The notes beneath the pieces are model-generated. The model ran no database searches. It saw nothing but the letters and a program-made list of their open reading frames with translations, and was not told the origin of the DNA. 64,000 bases of DNA from Stenotrophomonas maltophilia (GTDB lineage: Bacteria > Pseudomonadota > Gammaproteobacteria > Xanthomonadales > Xanthomonadaceae): contig NZ_NERD01000002.1 in the NCBI RefSeq assembly GCF_002799155.1, forward strand, positions 2,232,001-2,296,000. Reading direction: 5' to 3'. Shown here piece after piece: positions 8,976 to 17,807 of the stretch (positions are counted from its first letter, which is position 1; every line of letters begins with the position of its first letter). The position numbers and the translations under genes were made by a program.

Positions 8976-10639
8976 CCCGCAACGACCCGTCCCGCACCAT
9001 TGCCGCGCCGACCGGCACCACGCTCAATGCCAAGAGCTGGCTGACCGAAGCGCCGCTGCGAATGCTGATGAACAACCTGCACCCCGACGTGGCCGAGCGC
9101 CCGCAGGAACTGGTGGTGTACGGCGGCATCGGCCGCGCCGCGCGCGACTGGGAGAGCTTCGATGCGATCGTCGAGACGCTCAAGCGCCTGGACGACGACC
9201 AGACCCTGCTGGTGCAATCGGGCAAGCCGGTGGGCGTGTTCCGCACCCATGCCGATGCGCCGCGCGTGCTGATCGCCAATTCCAACCTGGTGCCGCGCTG
9301 GGCCAACTGGGACCACTTCAACGAGCTGGATAGGAAGGGCCTGGCCATGTACGGCCAGATGACCGCCGGCAGCTGGATCTACATCGGCGCACAGGGCATC
9401 GTGCAGGGCACCTACGAGACCTTCGTGGAGATGGGACGCCAGCATTTCGGTGGCGATCTGACCGGCAAGTGGCTGTTCACCGGTGGCCTCGGCGGCATGG
9501 GCGGCGCGCAGCCGCTGGCTGCCGTGATGGCCGGCGCCTCCTGCCTGGCCGTCGAGTGCCGCAAGAGCAGCATCGACATGCGCCTGCGCACCGGCTACCT
9601 GGATACCTGGACCGACAACCTGGACGAAGCGCTGCGCCTGATCGATGAATCGTGCAAGGCCGGTACGCCGAAGTCGGTGGGCCTGCTCGGCAACGTTGCC
9701 GACGTGCTGGCCGAACTGCTCAAGCGCGGCGTGAAGCCGGACCTGCTGACCGACCAGACCTCCGCGCACGATCCGGTGAACGGCTACCTGCCGCAGGGCT
9801 GGACGGTCGAGCAGTGGGACGAGAAGCGCGTGAGTGCGCCGAAGGACGTGGAGAAGGCTGCGCGCGCGTCGATGGCCAACCACATCCGCGCCATGCTCGG
9901 CTTCCACGCAGTGGGCGTGCCGACCGTGGACTACGGCAACAACCTGCGGCAGATGGCGCTGGAGGAAGGCGTGGAGAACGCGTTCGACTTCCCCGGTTTC
10001 GTGCCGGCCTACATCCGCCCGCTGTTCTGCCGAGGCATCGGTCCCTTCCGCTGGGCGGCGCTGAGCGGCGACCCGGAAGACATCGCCAAGACCGACGCCA
10101 AGGTGAAGGAACTGATTCCGGACAATCCGCACCTGCACCGCTGGCTGGACATGGCCGCCGAGAAGATCAAGTTCCAGGGCCTGCCGGCACGCATCTGCTG
10201 GGTCGGCCTGGGTGACCGCGATCGCCTCGGCCTGGCCTTCAACGAAATGGTCGCCAACGGCGAACTGAAGGCGCCGGTGGTGATCGGCCGTGACCACCTG
10301 GACAGCGGCAGCGTGGCGTCGCCGAACCGCGAAACCGAAGCGATGGCCGATGGTTCCGATGCGGTCTCCGACTGGCCGCTGCTGAACGCCCTGCTCAACA
10401 CCGCCAGCGGCGCGACCTGGGTATCACTGCACCACGGTGGCGGCGTGGGCATGGGCTTCTCGCAGCATGCCGGCATGGTGATCGTCTGCGACGGTACCGA
10501 GGCGGCGGCCAAGCGGATTGGTCGCGTGCTGTGGAACGACCCGGCCACCGGCGTGATGCGCCACGCCGATGCAGGCTATGAGATCGCGATTGATTGCGCG
10601 AAGGAAAAGGGACTGGATCTGCCGGGCATTCTCGGCTGA
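8972..10639 (+). CDS. hutU: Urocanate hydratase HutU
   Basis: A 555-residue NAD-dependent urocanase that converts urocanate to 4-imidazolone-5-propanoate, the second step of histidine degradation. The length is that of the family. Typical blocks include [20 protein letters not shown] at the N-terminus, the Gly-rich dinucleotide region [15 protein letters not shown] (about 170-185), the [14 protein letters not shown] block and [19 protein letters not shown] near residue 490. It closes the hutIHGU arm; a 23-bp inverted REP pair follows and may terminate transcription. Confidence 0.97.
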   Translation: MTRNDPSRTIAAPTGTTLNAKSWLTEAPLRMLMNNLHPDVAERPQELVVYGGIGRAARDWESFDAIVETLKRLDDDQTLLVQSGKPVGVFRTHADAPRVLIANSNLVPRWANWDHFNELDRKGLAMYGQMTAGSWIYIGAQGIVQGTYETFVEMGRQHFGGDLTGKWLFTGGLGGMGGAQPLAAVMAGASCLAVECRKSSIDMRLRTGYLDTWTDNLDEALRLIDESCKAGTPKSVGLLGNVADVLAELLKRGVKPDLLTDQTSAHDPVNGYLPQGWTVEQWDEKRVSAPKDVEKAARASMANHIRAMLGFHAVGVPTVDYGNNLRQMALEEGVENAFDFPGFVPAYIRPLFCRGIGPFRWAALSGDPEDIAKTDAKVKELIPDNPHLHRWLDMAAEKIKFQGLPARICWVGLGDRDRLGLAFNEMVANGELKAPVVIGRDHLDSGSVASPNRETEAMADGSDAVSDWPLLNALLNTASGATWVSLHHGGGVGMGFSQHAGMVIVCDGTEAAAKRIGRVLWNDPATGVMRHADAGYEIAIDCAKEKGLDLPGILG

Positions 10640-10649
10640 TCGCAGGGTT

Positions 10650-10705
10650 GCCGGCCAGCGGCCGGCACTACCGGAAACATGTGGTAGTGCCGGCCGCTGG
10701 CCGGC
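10650..10705. repeat. Paired SMAG-type REP elements (23-bp inverted repeat)
   Basis: Arms 10650-10672 and 10683-10705 are perfect reverse complements of 23 bp, separated by 10 bp. Each arm carries the GTAG tetranucleotide and an internal GCCGGCC.GCGGCCGGC hairpin, the hallmark of S. maltophilia GTAG REPs. The pair lies between hutU and the serine hydrolase gene and can form a long stem, so it may act as terminator or RNA stabiliser for the hut transcript. Confidence 0.85.
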
Positions 10706-10787
10706 TCTCCCCGATACGGCAACGGTGCCCTTGACCCGCTCTTCCGCCGTGACCAACATGCGCCATCACCGCTGATGGGACACCGCG

Positions 10788-12224
10788 ATGTACCGCACCC
10801 TTGCTGCTGCATTGCTCTGTGCCCTGGCCATCGCCCTGCCCGCCTCGGCGCGTGACGTCCCTACCGGCCTCTCTTCCCGGCTCGACGCCCAGCTGCAGAG
10901 CAACCGCGAGCGCTACGGCATCGCCGGCCAGGCCGTACTGGTCGCACACAACGGCCAGGTGCTCTACCAGGGGGCCAGCGGCGAACGCGATCCCGCTGCC
11001 CATGCGCCTGCCACTGGCGATACCATCTTCGCCGCGCAGTCGATGGCAAAGCTGCTGACCAGCACGCTGGTGATGCAGCTGGTCGACCAGGGCAAGGTGG
11101 ATCTGGACGCGCCGGCCAGCCGTTATGTGCCGGACCTGCCATCCGCATGGCAGGGAATCCACGTACGCGATTTCATCAACCACAGCTCGGGTATCGGCGA
11201 GTACTACGACCGGGTGGACAACCGTTGGGTGAGCAAGGGCTACATCGGTGTGGCACCCGACCTTGCAGCTGCGCTGAAGGTGGCTGCGGCGGCACCGATG
11301 CAGTTCGCCACCGGCAGCCGCGTGCAGTACACGCAGGCCAACTACCTGGTACTGACGGCGCTGCTGGAAGCGCACTACCGCAAGCCCTACCCGGCCATCG
11401 CGCGCGAACGCATCCTGCAGCCGCTGAAGATGACCCGCACTTCATGGGGAGCAGCCAGCGTGCCGGCGCAGCGCGCAGCGGTGCCGTACATCGGCAAGGA
11501 CGGCCAGCTGCAGCCAGTAGACGAAGACCCCTGGCCGGACTACGGTTGGGGCCACGCCGACCTGCAGACCACCGTGGGCGACATGAACCGGTTCCTGCAG
11601 GCACTGGCGACCGGCAAGCTGCTGCGCACGTCCACGCTGGAAACGCTCTGGCAGCGGCAGAAGCTGAGCGGCGGCGGCAGCAACTTCTTCTCCACGGGCT
11701 GGGACACCACCCGCAGCGACGGCTACACCCAGGTCGGCCACGATGGCGGCACCCGCGTGCGTGCGCGACTGGCCTACAAGGGCACGCTGGCCAACGGCTA
11801 CTGGGTGTTCGTGTACCTGACCAACGGCAGCGCCCGCAACGTGTGGTCGAGCACGCTGGTGGAAAGCACGATGGCGGTGGCCGCGCCCGAAGAATTCCCG
11901 CATGCGGTGTTGTCCGAGCGATTGATCGCGTATGCGCTGGATGACAGCGCTGGCGCGGCCGAAGCTGTGCATCGCTGGCTGCGCGACAGCAACAAAGTTG
12001 CTGCCAGTGAACTGGAACGCGCGATCAATGCCGATGGGTACGCGATCCGCGAAAGTCTTGGTGCACGCAAGGCGGTGAAGGTGTTCACGCTCAACACCGA
12101 GCTGTATCCGGATTCGGCAAATGCGTGGGACAGCCTGGCGGAGTGTCATGCCGCGCTGGGTGAGAAGGAAACGGCTGACCGGCTGTATGCGAAGGCCAAG
12201 GCGCTGGCGAAGACGGCTCTGTAG
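10788..12224 (+). CDS. Serine hydrolase, class C beta-lactamase/esterase family
   Basis: A 478-residue exported protein with a signal peptide (residues 1-21, cleavage near PASA-RD). The penicillin-binding-like fold carries S85-M-A-K88 as the nucleophile motif, Y181 in YTQANY for the Tyr motif (its third residue is Gln rather than the usual Asn), and H318-DGG in place of KTG. This pattern is typical of D-aminopeptidase or esterase-like relatives rather than true cephalosporinases. A C-terminal extension (about 400-478) looks helical and TPR-like, with NAWDSLAECHAALGEKETA. The substrate is unknown. Its stop codon TAG (12222-12224) lies inside a REP palindrome. Confidence 0.85.
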   Translation: MYRTLAAALLCALAIALPASARDVPTGLSSRLDAQLQSNRERYGIAGQAVLVAHNGQVLYQGASGERDPAAHAPATGDTIFAAQSMAKLLTSTLVMQLVDQGKVDLDAPASRYVPDLPSAWQGIHVRDFINHSSGIGEYYDRVDNRWVSKGYIGVAPDLAAALKVAAAAPMQFATGSRVQYTQANYLVLTALLEAHYRKPYPAIARERILQPLKMTRTSWGAASVPAQRAAVPYIGKDGQLQPVDEDPWPDYGWGHADLQTTVGDMNRFLQALATGKLLRTSTLETLWQRQKLSGGGSNFFSTGWDTTRSDGYTQVGHDGGTRVRARLAYKGTLANGYWVFVYLTNGSARNVWSSTLVESTMAVAAPEEFPHAVLSERLIAYALDDSAGAAEAVHRWLRDSNKVAASELERAINADGYAIRESLGARKAVKVFTLNTELYPDSANAWDSLAECHAALGEKETADRLYAKAKALAKTAL

Positions 12225-12283
12225 TGTCGAGCCATGCTCGACTCCGGGCAGACAAGCAGTCGAGCATGGCTCGACACTACAGA
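12218..12283. repeat. Paired SMAG-type REP elements (26-bp inverted repeat)
   Basis: Arms 12218-12243 and 12258-12283 are perfect 26-bp reverse complements around a 14-nt loop. Each carries GTAG (or CTAC) and the GTCGAGC-CAT-GCTCGAC hairpin. The first arm overlaps the last two codons and the TAG stop of the serine hydrolase gene, so the element probably doubles as that gene's terminator. Confidence 0.85.
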
Positions 12284-12375
12284 GCGCCGCAGCGGACCAT
12301 ACGCGGGAGGTGGGTGACGCGGGGCTGCTGACCTGTTAACTTGCGCGCCACTTTCGTGGTTTACAGCATTTCCGC

Positions 12376-14487
12376 ATGTCGCTCTCGCCGTACCGCCCCA
12401 CCCCTCCGCTGTTGTTCCTGGCCGTTTCCTTTGGCCTCTCCACCACCGCCGCTGCCGCGCCGCAGGCAACCACCCTTGATGCGGTGCGGGTCACTGCTGC
12501 CGCCGATGCCAGCGCCCAGGCGCGCGAGGCGCTGAAGCGCGTACCCGGCGCCAGCAACGTCATCGACGTGGCCAAGGCCGACAGCCGCTTGTCCAGCAGT
12601 GCCGATGTACTGGCCTACCAGCCGGGCATCAGCGCGCAGTCGCCGGGCAACGAAGGTACCAAGGTCTCGATCCGGGGCTCGGGCATCAACCGTGGCCCGG
12701 GCGCGCATGCCTCGGGTATTGCAGTGTCGATCGACGGCCTGCCGCTCACCGGCCCGGGCGGCACCCCGTACGAGCTGCTGGAACCACTGTGGCTGTCCCG
12801 TGTGGAAGTACTGCGCGGCGCCAACGGTTTCGAGCGTGGCGCATTGGCGCTGGGCGGTGCCATCGACTACGTCAGCCGCAGCGGCCGTGATTCGGGCGGG
12901 GTGCAGCTGCACTACGAAGCCGGCAGCCGTGGCTACCAGAAGCGTGGCATCAGCTGGGGCGGCGTCAGTGGCGACGTCGATTACTTCCTGGCCTACACCG
13001 ATACCGAGTTCGATGGCTATCAGCGCCATGCGCGCGGCGATGGCAAGGGCGCGATGGCCAACATCGGCTGGCAGATCACGCCCGACCTGCAGACGCGCTT
13101 CTTCGTACGTTACCGCGAAACGAATCACGAAACGCCCGGTCGCCTGACCCGCGACCAGATCCGCAACGACCCGCATGCCGCGAATGCGGCCAACCTGGCC
13201 ATCGATGCGCGTCGCCCTCAGCCGGGCAGCACCTGGGTGGGCAACGTCACCACGCTGCAGATCGATGAGGGTTCCTCGCTGCAGGCGGGGCTGGTCTACC
13301 ACACGTACCCGATGGACTTGAACGAGAGCCTGTACCGGCAGCAGCTGGACTACGCCAACCTCAACGCCACGCTGGACTACCGCCGCCGCCACCGGCTGTT
13401 CGGTCTGGACAGCGAAACCACGGTCGGCCTGCGTATCACCCACGACCTGGACGCCGATGTGCGCGAGTCGCTACGCTTTGCCAGCAACGGCTATGCCGCC
13501 GGTACGCGCACGCGTGATTTCCGCCACCACGGCACCGACAGCACGCTGCACGTCGGCAATACCCTCACCTTCAATGACCGCCTGCGCATGCAGACCGGGC
13601 TGGCACTGATCAACACCCGTCGCGATGTGCAGGTGACCTGGCCGAGCAGCGGCGGCCGCCTGCGCGACCGCGACTGGGACTACGCACCTCGATTGGGCTT
13701 CACCTGGCAGCACAGCGCCCAGACCCAGTGGTTCGGCAACCTCAGCCGTTCGGTGGAGGCGCCGCACCCGTGGTCGATGATCTGGGGCTCCAACCAGTAC
13801 TTCGGGCCGGGCAATGGCCCGTCCACTGGCCGCCAGCGCGCGCCGGTGCCGATGCAGAACCAGACGGCCACCACGCTGGAACTGGGTGCGCGCGGTGACG
13901 CGGCGCTGGGTCGCTGGGAACTGACCGGCTACTACGCACACGTGAACCACGAACTGCTGAGCGTCGAACTGCAGCCGGTGCCGAACCTGTTCATCGCCGA
14001 GAACAACGCCAGCCCCACCGTTCACCGCGGCATCGAAGCCGGGTTGGACAGCACCTTATGGCAGGCTGCGCCGGGCCGCCTGTCGCTGCGCCAGGCGTAT
14101 ACGTTCAGCGACTTCCGCTACCGCCATGATGCGCGCTTCGGCAGCAACCGCCTGCCCGGACTGCCGCGCCACGCCTACCAGGCCGAGTTGCGCTTCGATC
14201 ACGCGTCCGGCCTGTACGCCGCGCTGAATACCGAATACGCCTCGCGCATCGCCGTGGACTACGCCAACAGCTATTGGGCCGACAGCCACGTGATCTTCGG
14301 CAGCCGCATCGGCTACGACGCACCCGGTGGCCGCTGGCAGGCCTGGGCGGAGATGCGCAACATCGGCAATCGCCACTATGCCGCCACGGTTACGCCGGGC
14401 TACGACGATGCCGGCAGGGATGTCGCCCGCTCGACGCCGGGCGAAGGTCGTGGCGTCTACGCAGGTGTGCGCTGGCGCTTTGATTGA
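12376..14487 (+). CDS. TonB-dependent outer-membrane receptor
   Basis: A 703-residue outer-membrane active transporter. A signal peptide is followed by TTLDAVRVTAA at about residue 35, which fits a TonB-box-like segment. The plug domain (about 50-165) has VSIRGSGINRGPG and RVEVLRGANGFERGALALGG. The beta barrel fills the rest and ends in the characteristic aromatic residue pattern GVRWRFD. Barrel blocks resemble siderophore receptors of the FecA/FhuA class, but the ligand cannot be told from the sequence. There is no adjacent fecIR-type regulator or TonB, so it is a solitary receptor. A 9-bp hairpin follows. Confidence 0.9.
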   Translation: MSLSPYRPTPPLLFLAVSFGLSTTAAAAPQATTLDAVRVTAAADASAQAREALKRVPGASNVIDVAKADSRLSSSADVLAYQPGISAQSPGNEGTKVSIRGSGINRGPGAHASGIAVSIDGLPLTGPGGTPYELLEPLWLSRVEVLRGANGFERGALALGGAIDYVSRSGRDSGGVQLHYEAGSRGYQKRGISWGGVSGDVDYFLAYTDTEFDGYQRHARGDGKGAMANIGWQITPDLQTRFFVRYRETNHETPGRLTRDQIRNDPHAANAANLAIDARRPQPGSTWVGNVTTLQIDEGSSLQAGLVYHTYPMDLNESLYRQQLDYANLNATLDYRRRHRLFGLDSETTVGLRITHDLDADVRESLRFASNGYAAGTRTRDFRHHGTDSTLHVGNTLTFNDRLRMQTGLALINTRRDVQVTWPSSGGRLRDRDWDYAPRLGFTWQHSAQTQWFGNLSRSVEAPHPWSMIWGSNQYFGPGNGPSTGRQRAPVPMQNQTATTLELGARGDAALGRWELTGYYAHVNHELLSVELQPVPNLFIAENNASPTVHRGIEAGLDSTLWQAAPGRLSLRQAYTFSDFRYRHDARFGSNRLPGLPRHAYQAELRFDHASGLYAALNTEYASRIAVDYANSYWADSHVIFGSRIGYDAPGGRWQAWAEMRNIGNRHYAATVTPGYDDAGRDVARSTPGEGRGVYAGVRWRFD

Positions 14488-14497
14488 TGGCCGCAGT

Positions 14498-14522
14498 CGG
14501 CGCCGGGTGTGATCCGGCGCCG
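14498..14522. terminator. Bidirectional terminator-like hairpin between convergent genes
   Basis: CGGCGCCGG (14498-14506), a 7-nt loop, then CCGGCGCCG (14514-14522): a perfect 9-bp GC stem between the TonB receptor and the convergent membrane protein. No T tract is present on either side, so termination is inferred from position. Confidence 0.5.
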
Positions 14523-14533
14523 CCGTTCCAGGG

Positions 14534-15052
14534 TCAGCCGATACGCCAGGCCGGCAGGCGCTCGCTGCGCTTCCAGATGGAAGGCGCAAAGCCGATCAGC
14601 ACCAGTGCCGCCAGCCACTTCGGCGAGGTAGTGAGCAGTGTGGAGGTGAGCGAGCCATCAACGGGTGCGGCCATTTCCTGCCAGGGGTTGTAACCCAGGT
14701 AGAGGATGCTGCCGGCCCACCACAGCAACGCCGCGCCGATACCCACCAGCAGCAGGGCCAGCGTGCGGCAGGTCCAGCGCTGCGAGGTGGTGCCCCATTC
14801 CCGCGATGCGGCGATCAGCAGGCCGACCACCAGCAGCGACACCAGTGCCACCAGGCCGATATCGACCTTGGGTCCAATGCGCTCATAGGTACAGGCGCGG
14901 CATTGCGCCTCTTCCGCGGCGGTGGCAGCTTCGGCGCCCTCAGCCTGCGCGGCTGCGGGCTGTGCCAGTGCTGCAAACGGCAACAACGCTGCCAGCAGCG
15001 TCACCATGATCCAACGAAACAACGTCCTGTTCCTGCGTGCGGCGACATCCAT
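14534..15052 (-). CDS. Uncharacterised membrane protein
   Basis: A 172-residue protein of unknown function. GGAAGAG just upstream of the ATG at 15052 fixes the start; the longer frame to 15244 lacks such a site. The N-terminus has a signal-like hydrophobic stretch (RWIMVTLLAALLPFAALA). An Ala/Glu segment with a CRAC motif follows, then three hydrophobic segments (about 65-85, 95-118 and 145-160). It lies downstream of another membrane protein (15245-16024) on the same strand, 192 bp away. I do not recognise the family. Confidence 0.7.
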   Translation of the reverse strand: MDVAARRNRTLFRWIMVTLLAALLPFAALAQPAAAQAEGAEAATAAEEAQCRACTYERIGPKVDIGLVALVSLLVVGLLIAASREWGTTSQRWTCRTLALLLVGIGAALLWWAGSILYLGYNPWQEMAAPVDGSLTSTLLTTSPKWLAALVLIGFAPSIWKRSERLPAWRIG

Positions 15053-15244
15053 GCGCTCTTCCTCGTCAACGGTTGTGTGTTTGGACGGGCGTTCGGATAA
15101 CCGGCGTCCCTGTTCCCTACCCAGTACGACAAGCTTCGAATAGGCGAAACCGCCAGGACACCAATTCCGGGCGACCGCGATCATAGCCCACTGTCCACTG
15201 CTGCTGAAAACGGTCCGGGCTGGCCATTTCAAGGACGCCCCCAA

Positions 15245-16024
15245 CTACAGCGCCGGGATGACCTGCAGCAGATGGCTCGCACCGGGCGCGAGTTCCTGCG
15301 CGAGCCAGCCCAGCATCGCGAAGAACAGCAGCAACCCGAGCAGCGGCCAGACCGTATGCGACACGCATACCCGCCACCACCCTTGCTGCTGCATGCCCTG
15401 CATGCGCCGGTACAGGCCTCCGGCGATCGCCGCGTCCACCAGCAGTTCAGCCATCAGCACCGGCGCCGACCACACCACCCACACGCTGGCCAGCAGGACG
15501 GTCGCCACCAGCGCGACGAGGCCGAGGATCGCCAGCAACGGCAAGCCCGCTTCATCTTCGGCCAGCCCGGTCAACGGCAGCTCACCGGCATCGCCGCCAC
15601 CGGCCGGCGCCGACTCGTTCCACGATGCCGATGCACCACCACCGCCGGAACGGCCGCCGACGCCGCTCCACGGTGATTCCACGGCACTTCCGCGTGGCGA
15701 GGGGCTGCCACCACCCACATCCGGCGACAGCCCATCCAGCACGTTGTCCCAACGCCAGCGCATCCAGATCCACATCAGCAGCAGGAACACGCCATAGGCC
15801 AGCAGCACGGCCATCGGATAGCGAAGCAGCATTGCGTCGATACCGGCCAGCCGCAGCAGATGCGAAGCAAGAAAACCAGCCGCACCGGTCAGGGCCACGA
15901 TCAGCGCCATCTGCAGGCGCGGCCAGCCGCGCTGCTGCAGGTGCTGCCGCGCGCGCACGACTTCGCTGCCGCGGTTGACCGGCAGCTTCAATGGACTGCG
16001 TGAAAAGAAACGGGTGCGTTTCAT
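15245..16024 (-). CDS. Uncharacterised multi-pass membrane protein
   Basis: A 259-residue membrane protein of unknown function. Two hydrophobic helices (about 38-60 and 66-90) are followed by a Gly/Ser-rich loop (about 100-150, containing SGGGGASASWNESAP). Further helices follow at about 160-185, 190-205 and 220-245. The start is placed at MKRTRFFSR (ATG 16024); an ATG eleven codons upstream (16057) is possible and neither has a strong ribosome site. The Gly/Ser loop between transmembrane blocks suggests a periplasmic or cytoplasmic linker. It points the same way as the 14534-15052 gene. Confidence 0.65.
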   Translation of the reverse strand: MKRTRFFSRSPLKLPVNRGSEVVRARQHLQQRGWPRLQMALIVALTGAAGFLASHLLRLAGIDAMLLRYPMAVLLAYGVFLLLMWIWMRWRWDNVLDGLSPDVGGGSPSPRGSAVESPWSGVGGRSGGGGASASWNESAPAGGGDAGELPLTGLAEDEAGLPLLAILGLVALVATVLLASVWVVWSAPVLMAELLVDAAIAGGLYRRMQGMQQQGWWRVCVSHTVWPLLGLLLFFAMLGWLAQELAPGASHLLQVIPAL

Positions 16025-16177
16025 CGGCGCCACCGGGTGCCGCGGATCGTGCAGCATGGGAGTTCGAGGACCTGATGTTGCATGCGGACATCCTTGCCGG
16101 GCACGCGTAGGCGGTGGTGCGCGGATTCTACCGCGGGCAGGTCCGCTGTCCAGCCGGCGGACCTGGGCGGCCGTTGC

Positions 16178-16561
16178 TCAGCTGCGGTCGATGATCCGCA
16201 CGATGCGACCGCCCTCAAATGCGAACTCGCTACGTCCCTGCAGTGCCAGTTCCGTGCCCGCACCGGGGCCATCGGGCATGTCCTGCGCGAACACGCCACG
16301 CCAGCCGATGCTGGCCAGCGCTACGTCGTCCTTGAAGGTCAGCTCGAGCAACCGCTGTTCGCGCTCACGGAACAACGGCGCCGATTGCCGTGCCAGTTCG
16401 CCGAAGGCATCGATGCCTTCGGTGACCATCGTCAGCTGGCCATCACTGTGATTCTCGAAGCGCACGTTGTGCGCCAGCACCGCCAGCATGGCATCGATGT
16501 CGAAGCGGTTGTAGGCCAGCAGGTAGTGCTCGATCAGATGGCGGCAGTGCGATTCGTCCAT
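16178..16561 (-). CDS. SnoaL/NTF2-like nuclear transport factor 2 family protein
   Basis: A 127-residue protein with the NTF2-like cone-fold pattern: an N-terminal helix (SHCRHLIEHYLLAYNRFD), then DIDAMLAVLAHNVRFENHS, GIDAFGELARQSAPLF and C-terminal strands EFAFEGGRIVRIIDRS. Such proteins bind small molecules or act as isomerases or polyketide-type enzymes. No catalytic assignment can be made here. It lies 52 bp downstream of the TetR-like gene start-to-stop boundary on the same strand and could be in the same transcript. Confidence 0.75.
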   Translation of the reverse strand: MDESHCRHLIEHYLLAYNRFDIDAMLAVLAHNVRFENHSDGQLTMVTEGIDAFGELARQSAPLFREREQRLLELTFKDDVALASIGWRGVFAQDMPDGPGAGTELALQGRSEFAFEGGRIVRIIDRS

Positions 16562-16613
16562 GGCGGCGTCCAGTCAGGGCCTGCGCCGAGTCTCCCGCGA
16601 CCGTGCCGCCGGA

Positions 16614-17189
16614 TCAAGGCGGCGCAGCGGCTTTCAGCAACTGCGCGGCCACGTGGTCGAACGGGGCGATGTCCTGCAGCGCGCGGCACATCGCCACCGC
16701 ACCTTCCACGCTGGCAATCACCAGGCTGGCCAGCCCGCCCGCAGCGGCCGGCTCGTGGCCATCGGCGACGAACGCCGCCGCCAGGTGGCCCTGCCAGCGC
16801 GCGAACACTTCCGCAGCCGCCGCGCGGGCCTGGCTGGGCGTCGCCTCAACCGGCTCCTCCACGGCAGCGGCCAGCACCGGGCAGCCGGCGCGAAAACCGG
16901 AGCGCAGCAGGCGCTCGCGCCACATCGCCAGGAACTGCTGCAGGCCCTTCACCGCCCCATCCTTCAGCAGCTCCACCAGCAGCGCCTCGACCTTGTCGCC
17001 GGCCATGTGGGTGGCACGCGCCAGCAGCTCCTGCTTGCCGCCGGGAAAGTGGTGGTAGGTGGACCCTAGCGGCGCCTCGGCCAGCTTGGTCACTTCACGG
17101 ATGCTGGTGGCATTGAGACCCACGCGCGCCAGCATCTGTGCCGCAGCATCAATCACGCGTTGAGGCGCATCAGAGGGGCGCGGGCTCAC
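16614..17189 (-). CDS. TetR/AcrR family transcriptional regulator
   Basis: A 191-residue TetR-type repressor. The N-terminal helix-turn-helix spans about residues 8-55 (RVIDAAAQMLARVGLNATSI then STYHHFPGGKQELL, the recognition helix). The C-terminal ligand domain resembles the LmrA/YxaF type (GCPVLAAAVEEP near residue 100). The GTG at 17189 is preceded by AAGGAAC, which selects it over a longer frame. It is divergent from the thioesterase gene at 17259, with repeated sites between them (17208-17256), so it probably represses both genes. Confidence 0.88.
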   Translation of the reverse strand: MSPRPSDAPQRVIDAAAQMLARVGLNATSIREVTKLAEAPLGSTYHHFPGGKQELLARATHMAGDKVEALLVELLKDGAVKGLQQFLAMWRERLLRSGFRAGCPVLAAAVEEPVEATPSQARAAAAEVFARWQGHLAAAFVADGHEPAAAGGLASLVIASVEGAVAMCRALQDIAPFDHVAAQLLKAAAPP

Positions 17190-17207
17190 GGCAGGTTCCT
17201 TGCCAGG

Positions 17208-17256
17208 ACAGTCGTCATAGATTAGCGTACCGACCGTTCTATAACAGTCGTCATAG
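17208..17256. promoter_or_regulatory. Direct-repeat operator candidate for the TetR regulator
   Basis: The 13-mer ACAGTCGTCATAG occurs twice in direct orientation (17208-17220 and 17244-17256). The segment GACCGTTCTATAACAGTCGTC between them looks like a degenerate TetR-type dyad around an AT core. The second copy ends 2 bp before the thioesterase ATG, so binding would block that gene's initiation region. Confidence 0.6.
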
Positions 17257-17258
17257 CC

Positions 17259-17804
17259 ATGAATCTCTGGTTCCGCCTGCTCCACCTGCTGCTGTGCAGT
17301 CTGTTCCGGCCCAGGCTGGAGGCCCCGTTCGGGGTCTCGCGGCTGCAGTTCCGGGTACTGCCCAATGACCTGGACAGCAACCTGCACATGACCAACGGCC
17401 GCTACTGGAACATTTTCGACCTGGGCCGGCTGGACCTGATCCTGCGCATGGGCCTGGGCCGGGTGGCGCTGCGCGAGAAATGGGCACCGATCGTCGGCGC
17501 CGGCACCATCCAGTTCCGCCGCGAACTCAAGCCGTTCCAGCGCTTCACCCTGGAAACGCGGCTGGTCGGCTGGGTCGGTTCGCGCGGCATCATGGAGCAG
17601 CGCGTGCTGATCGGTGCCGAGCAGAAGATTGCCACGCGCGCGCTGCTGGTCACCGGCATCTACGATCGCCGCGCGCGCCAGTTCCTCGGCATGCCCACGA
17701 TGATGGAAGCGATCGGCGTGGTCGCCCCGCCGTCGCCGCCGCTCAGTGCAGCCGCCGAGGCGCTGCTGGCGGCCGATGCGGCGTTGAAGCAGGACGATGC
17801 CTGA
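17259..17804 (+). CDS. Hot-dog fold acyl-CoA thioesterase-like protein
   Basis: A 181-residue protein of the 4HBT-like thioesterase group. A hydrophobic N-terminus (LWFRLLHLLLCSLF) may anchor it to the membrane. The hot-dog signature DLDSNLHMTNGRYWNIFDLG (about residues 37-56), with the catalytic-type Asp and the following helix, matches this family. A beta-sheet segment (IQFRRELKPFQRFTLETRLV) follows. It is divergent from the TetR gene with shared candidate operator sites, suggesting induction by an acyl compound or a xenobiotic. The substrate is unknown. Confidence 0.8.
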   Translation: MNLWFRLLHLLLCSLFRPRLEAPFGVSRLQFRVLPNDLDSNLHMTNGRYWNIFDLGRLDLILRMGLGRVALREKWAPIVGAGTIQFRRELKPFQRFTLETRLVGWVGSRGIMEQRVLIGAEQKIATRALLVTGIYDRRARQFLGMPTMMEAIGVVAPPSPPLSAAAEALLAADAALKQDDA

Positions 17805-17807
17805 GCC

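Noticed and set aside
10650..10705. The inverted repeats as insertion-sequence ends
   Set aside because: No transposase lies between or beside them; structure and GTAG fit REP elements.
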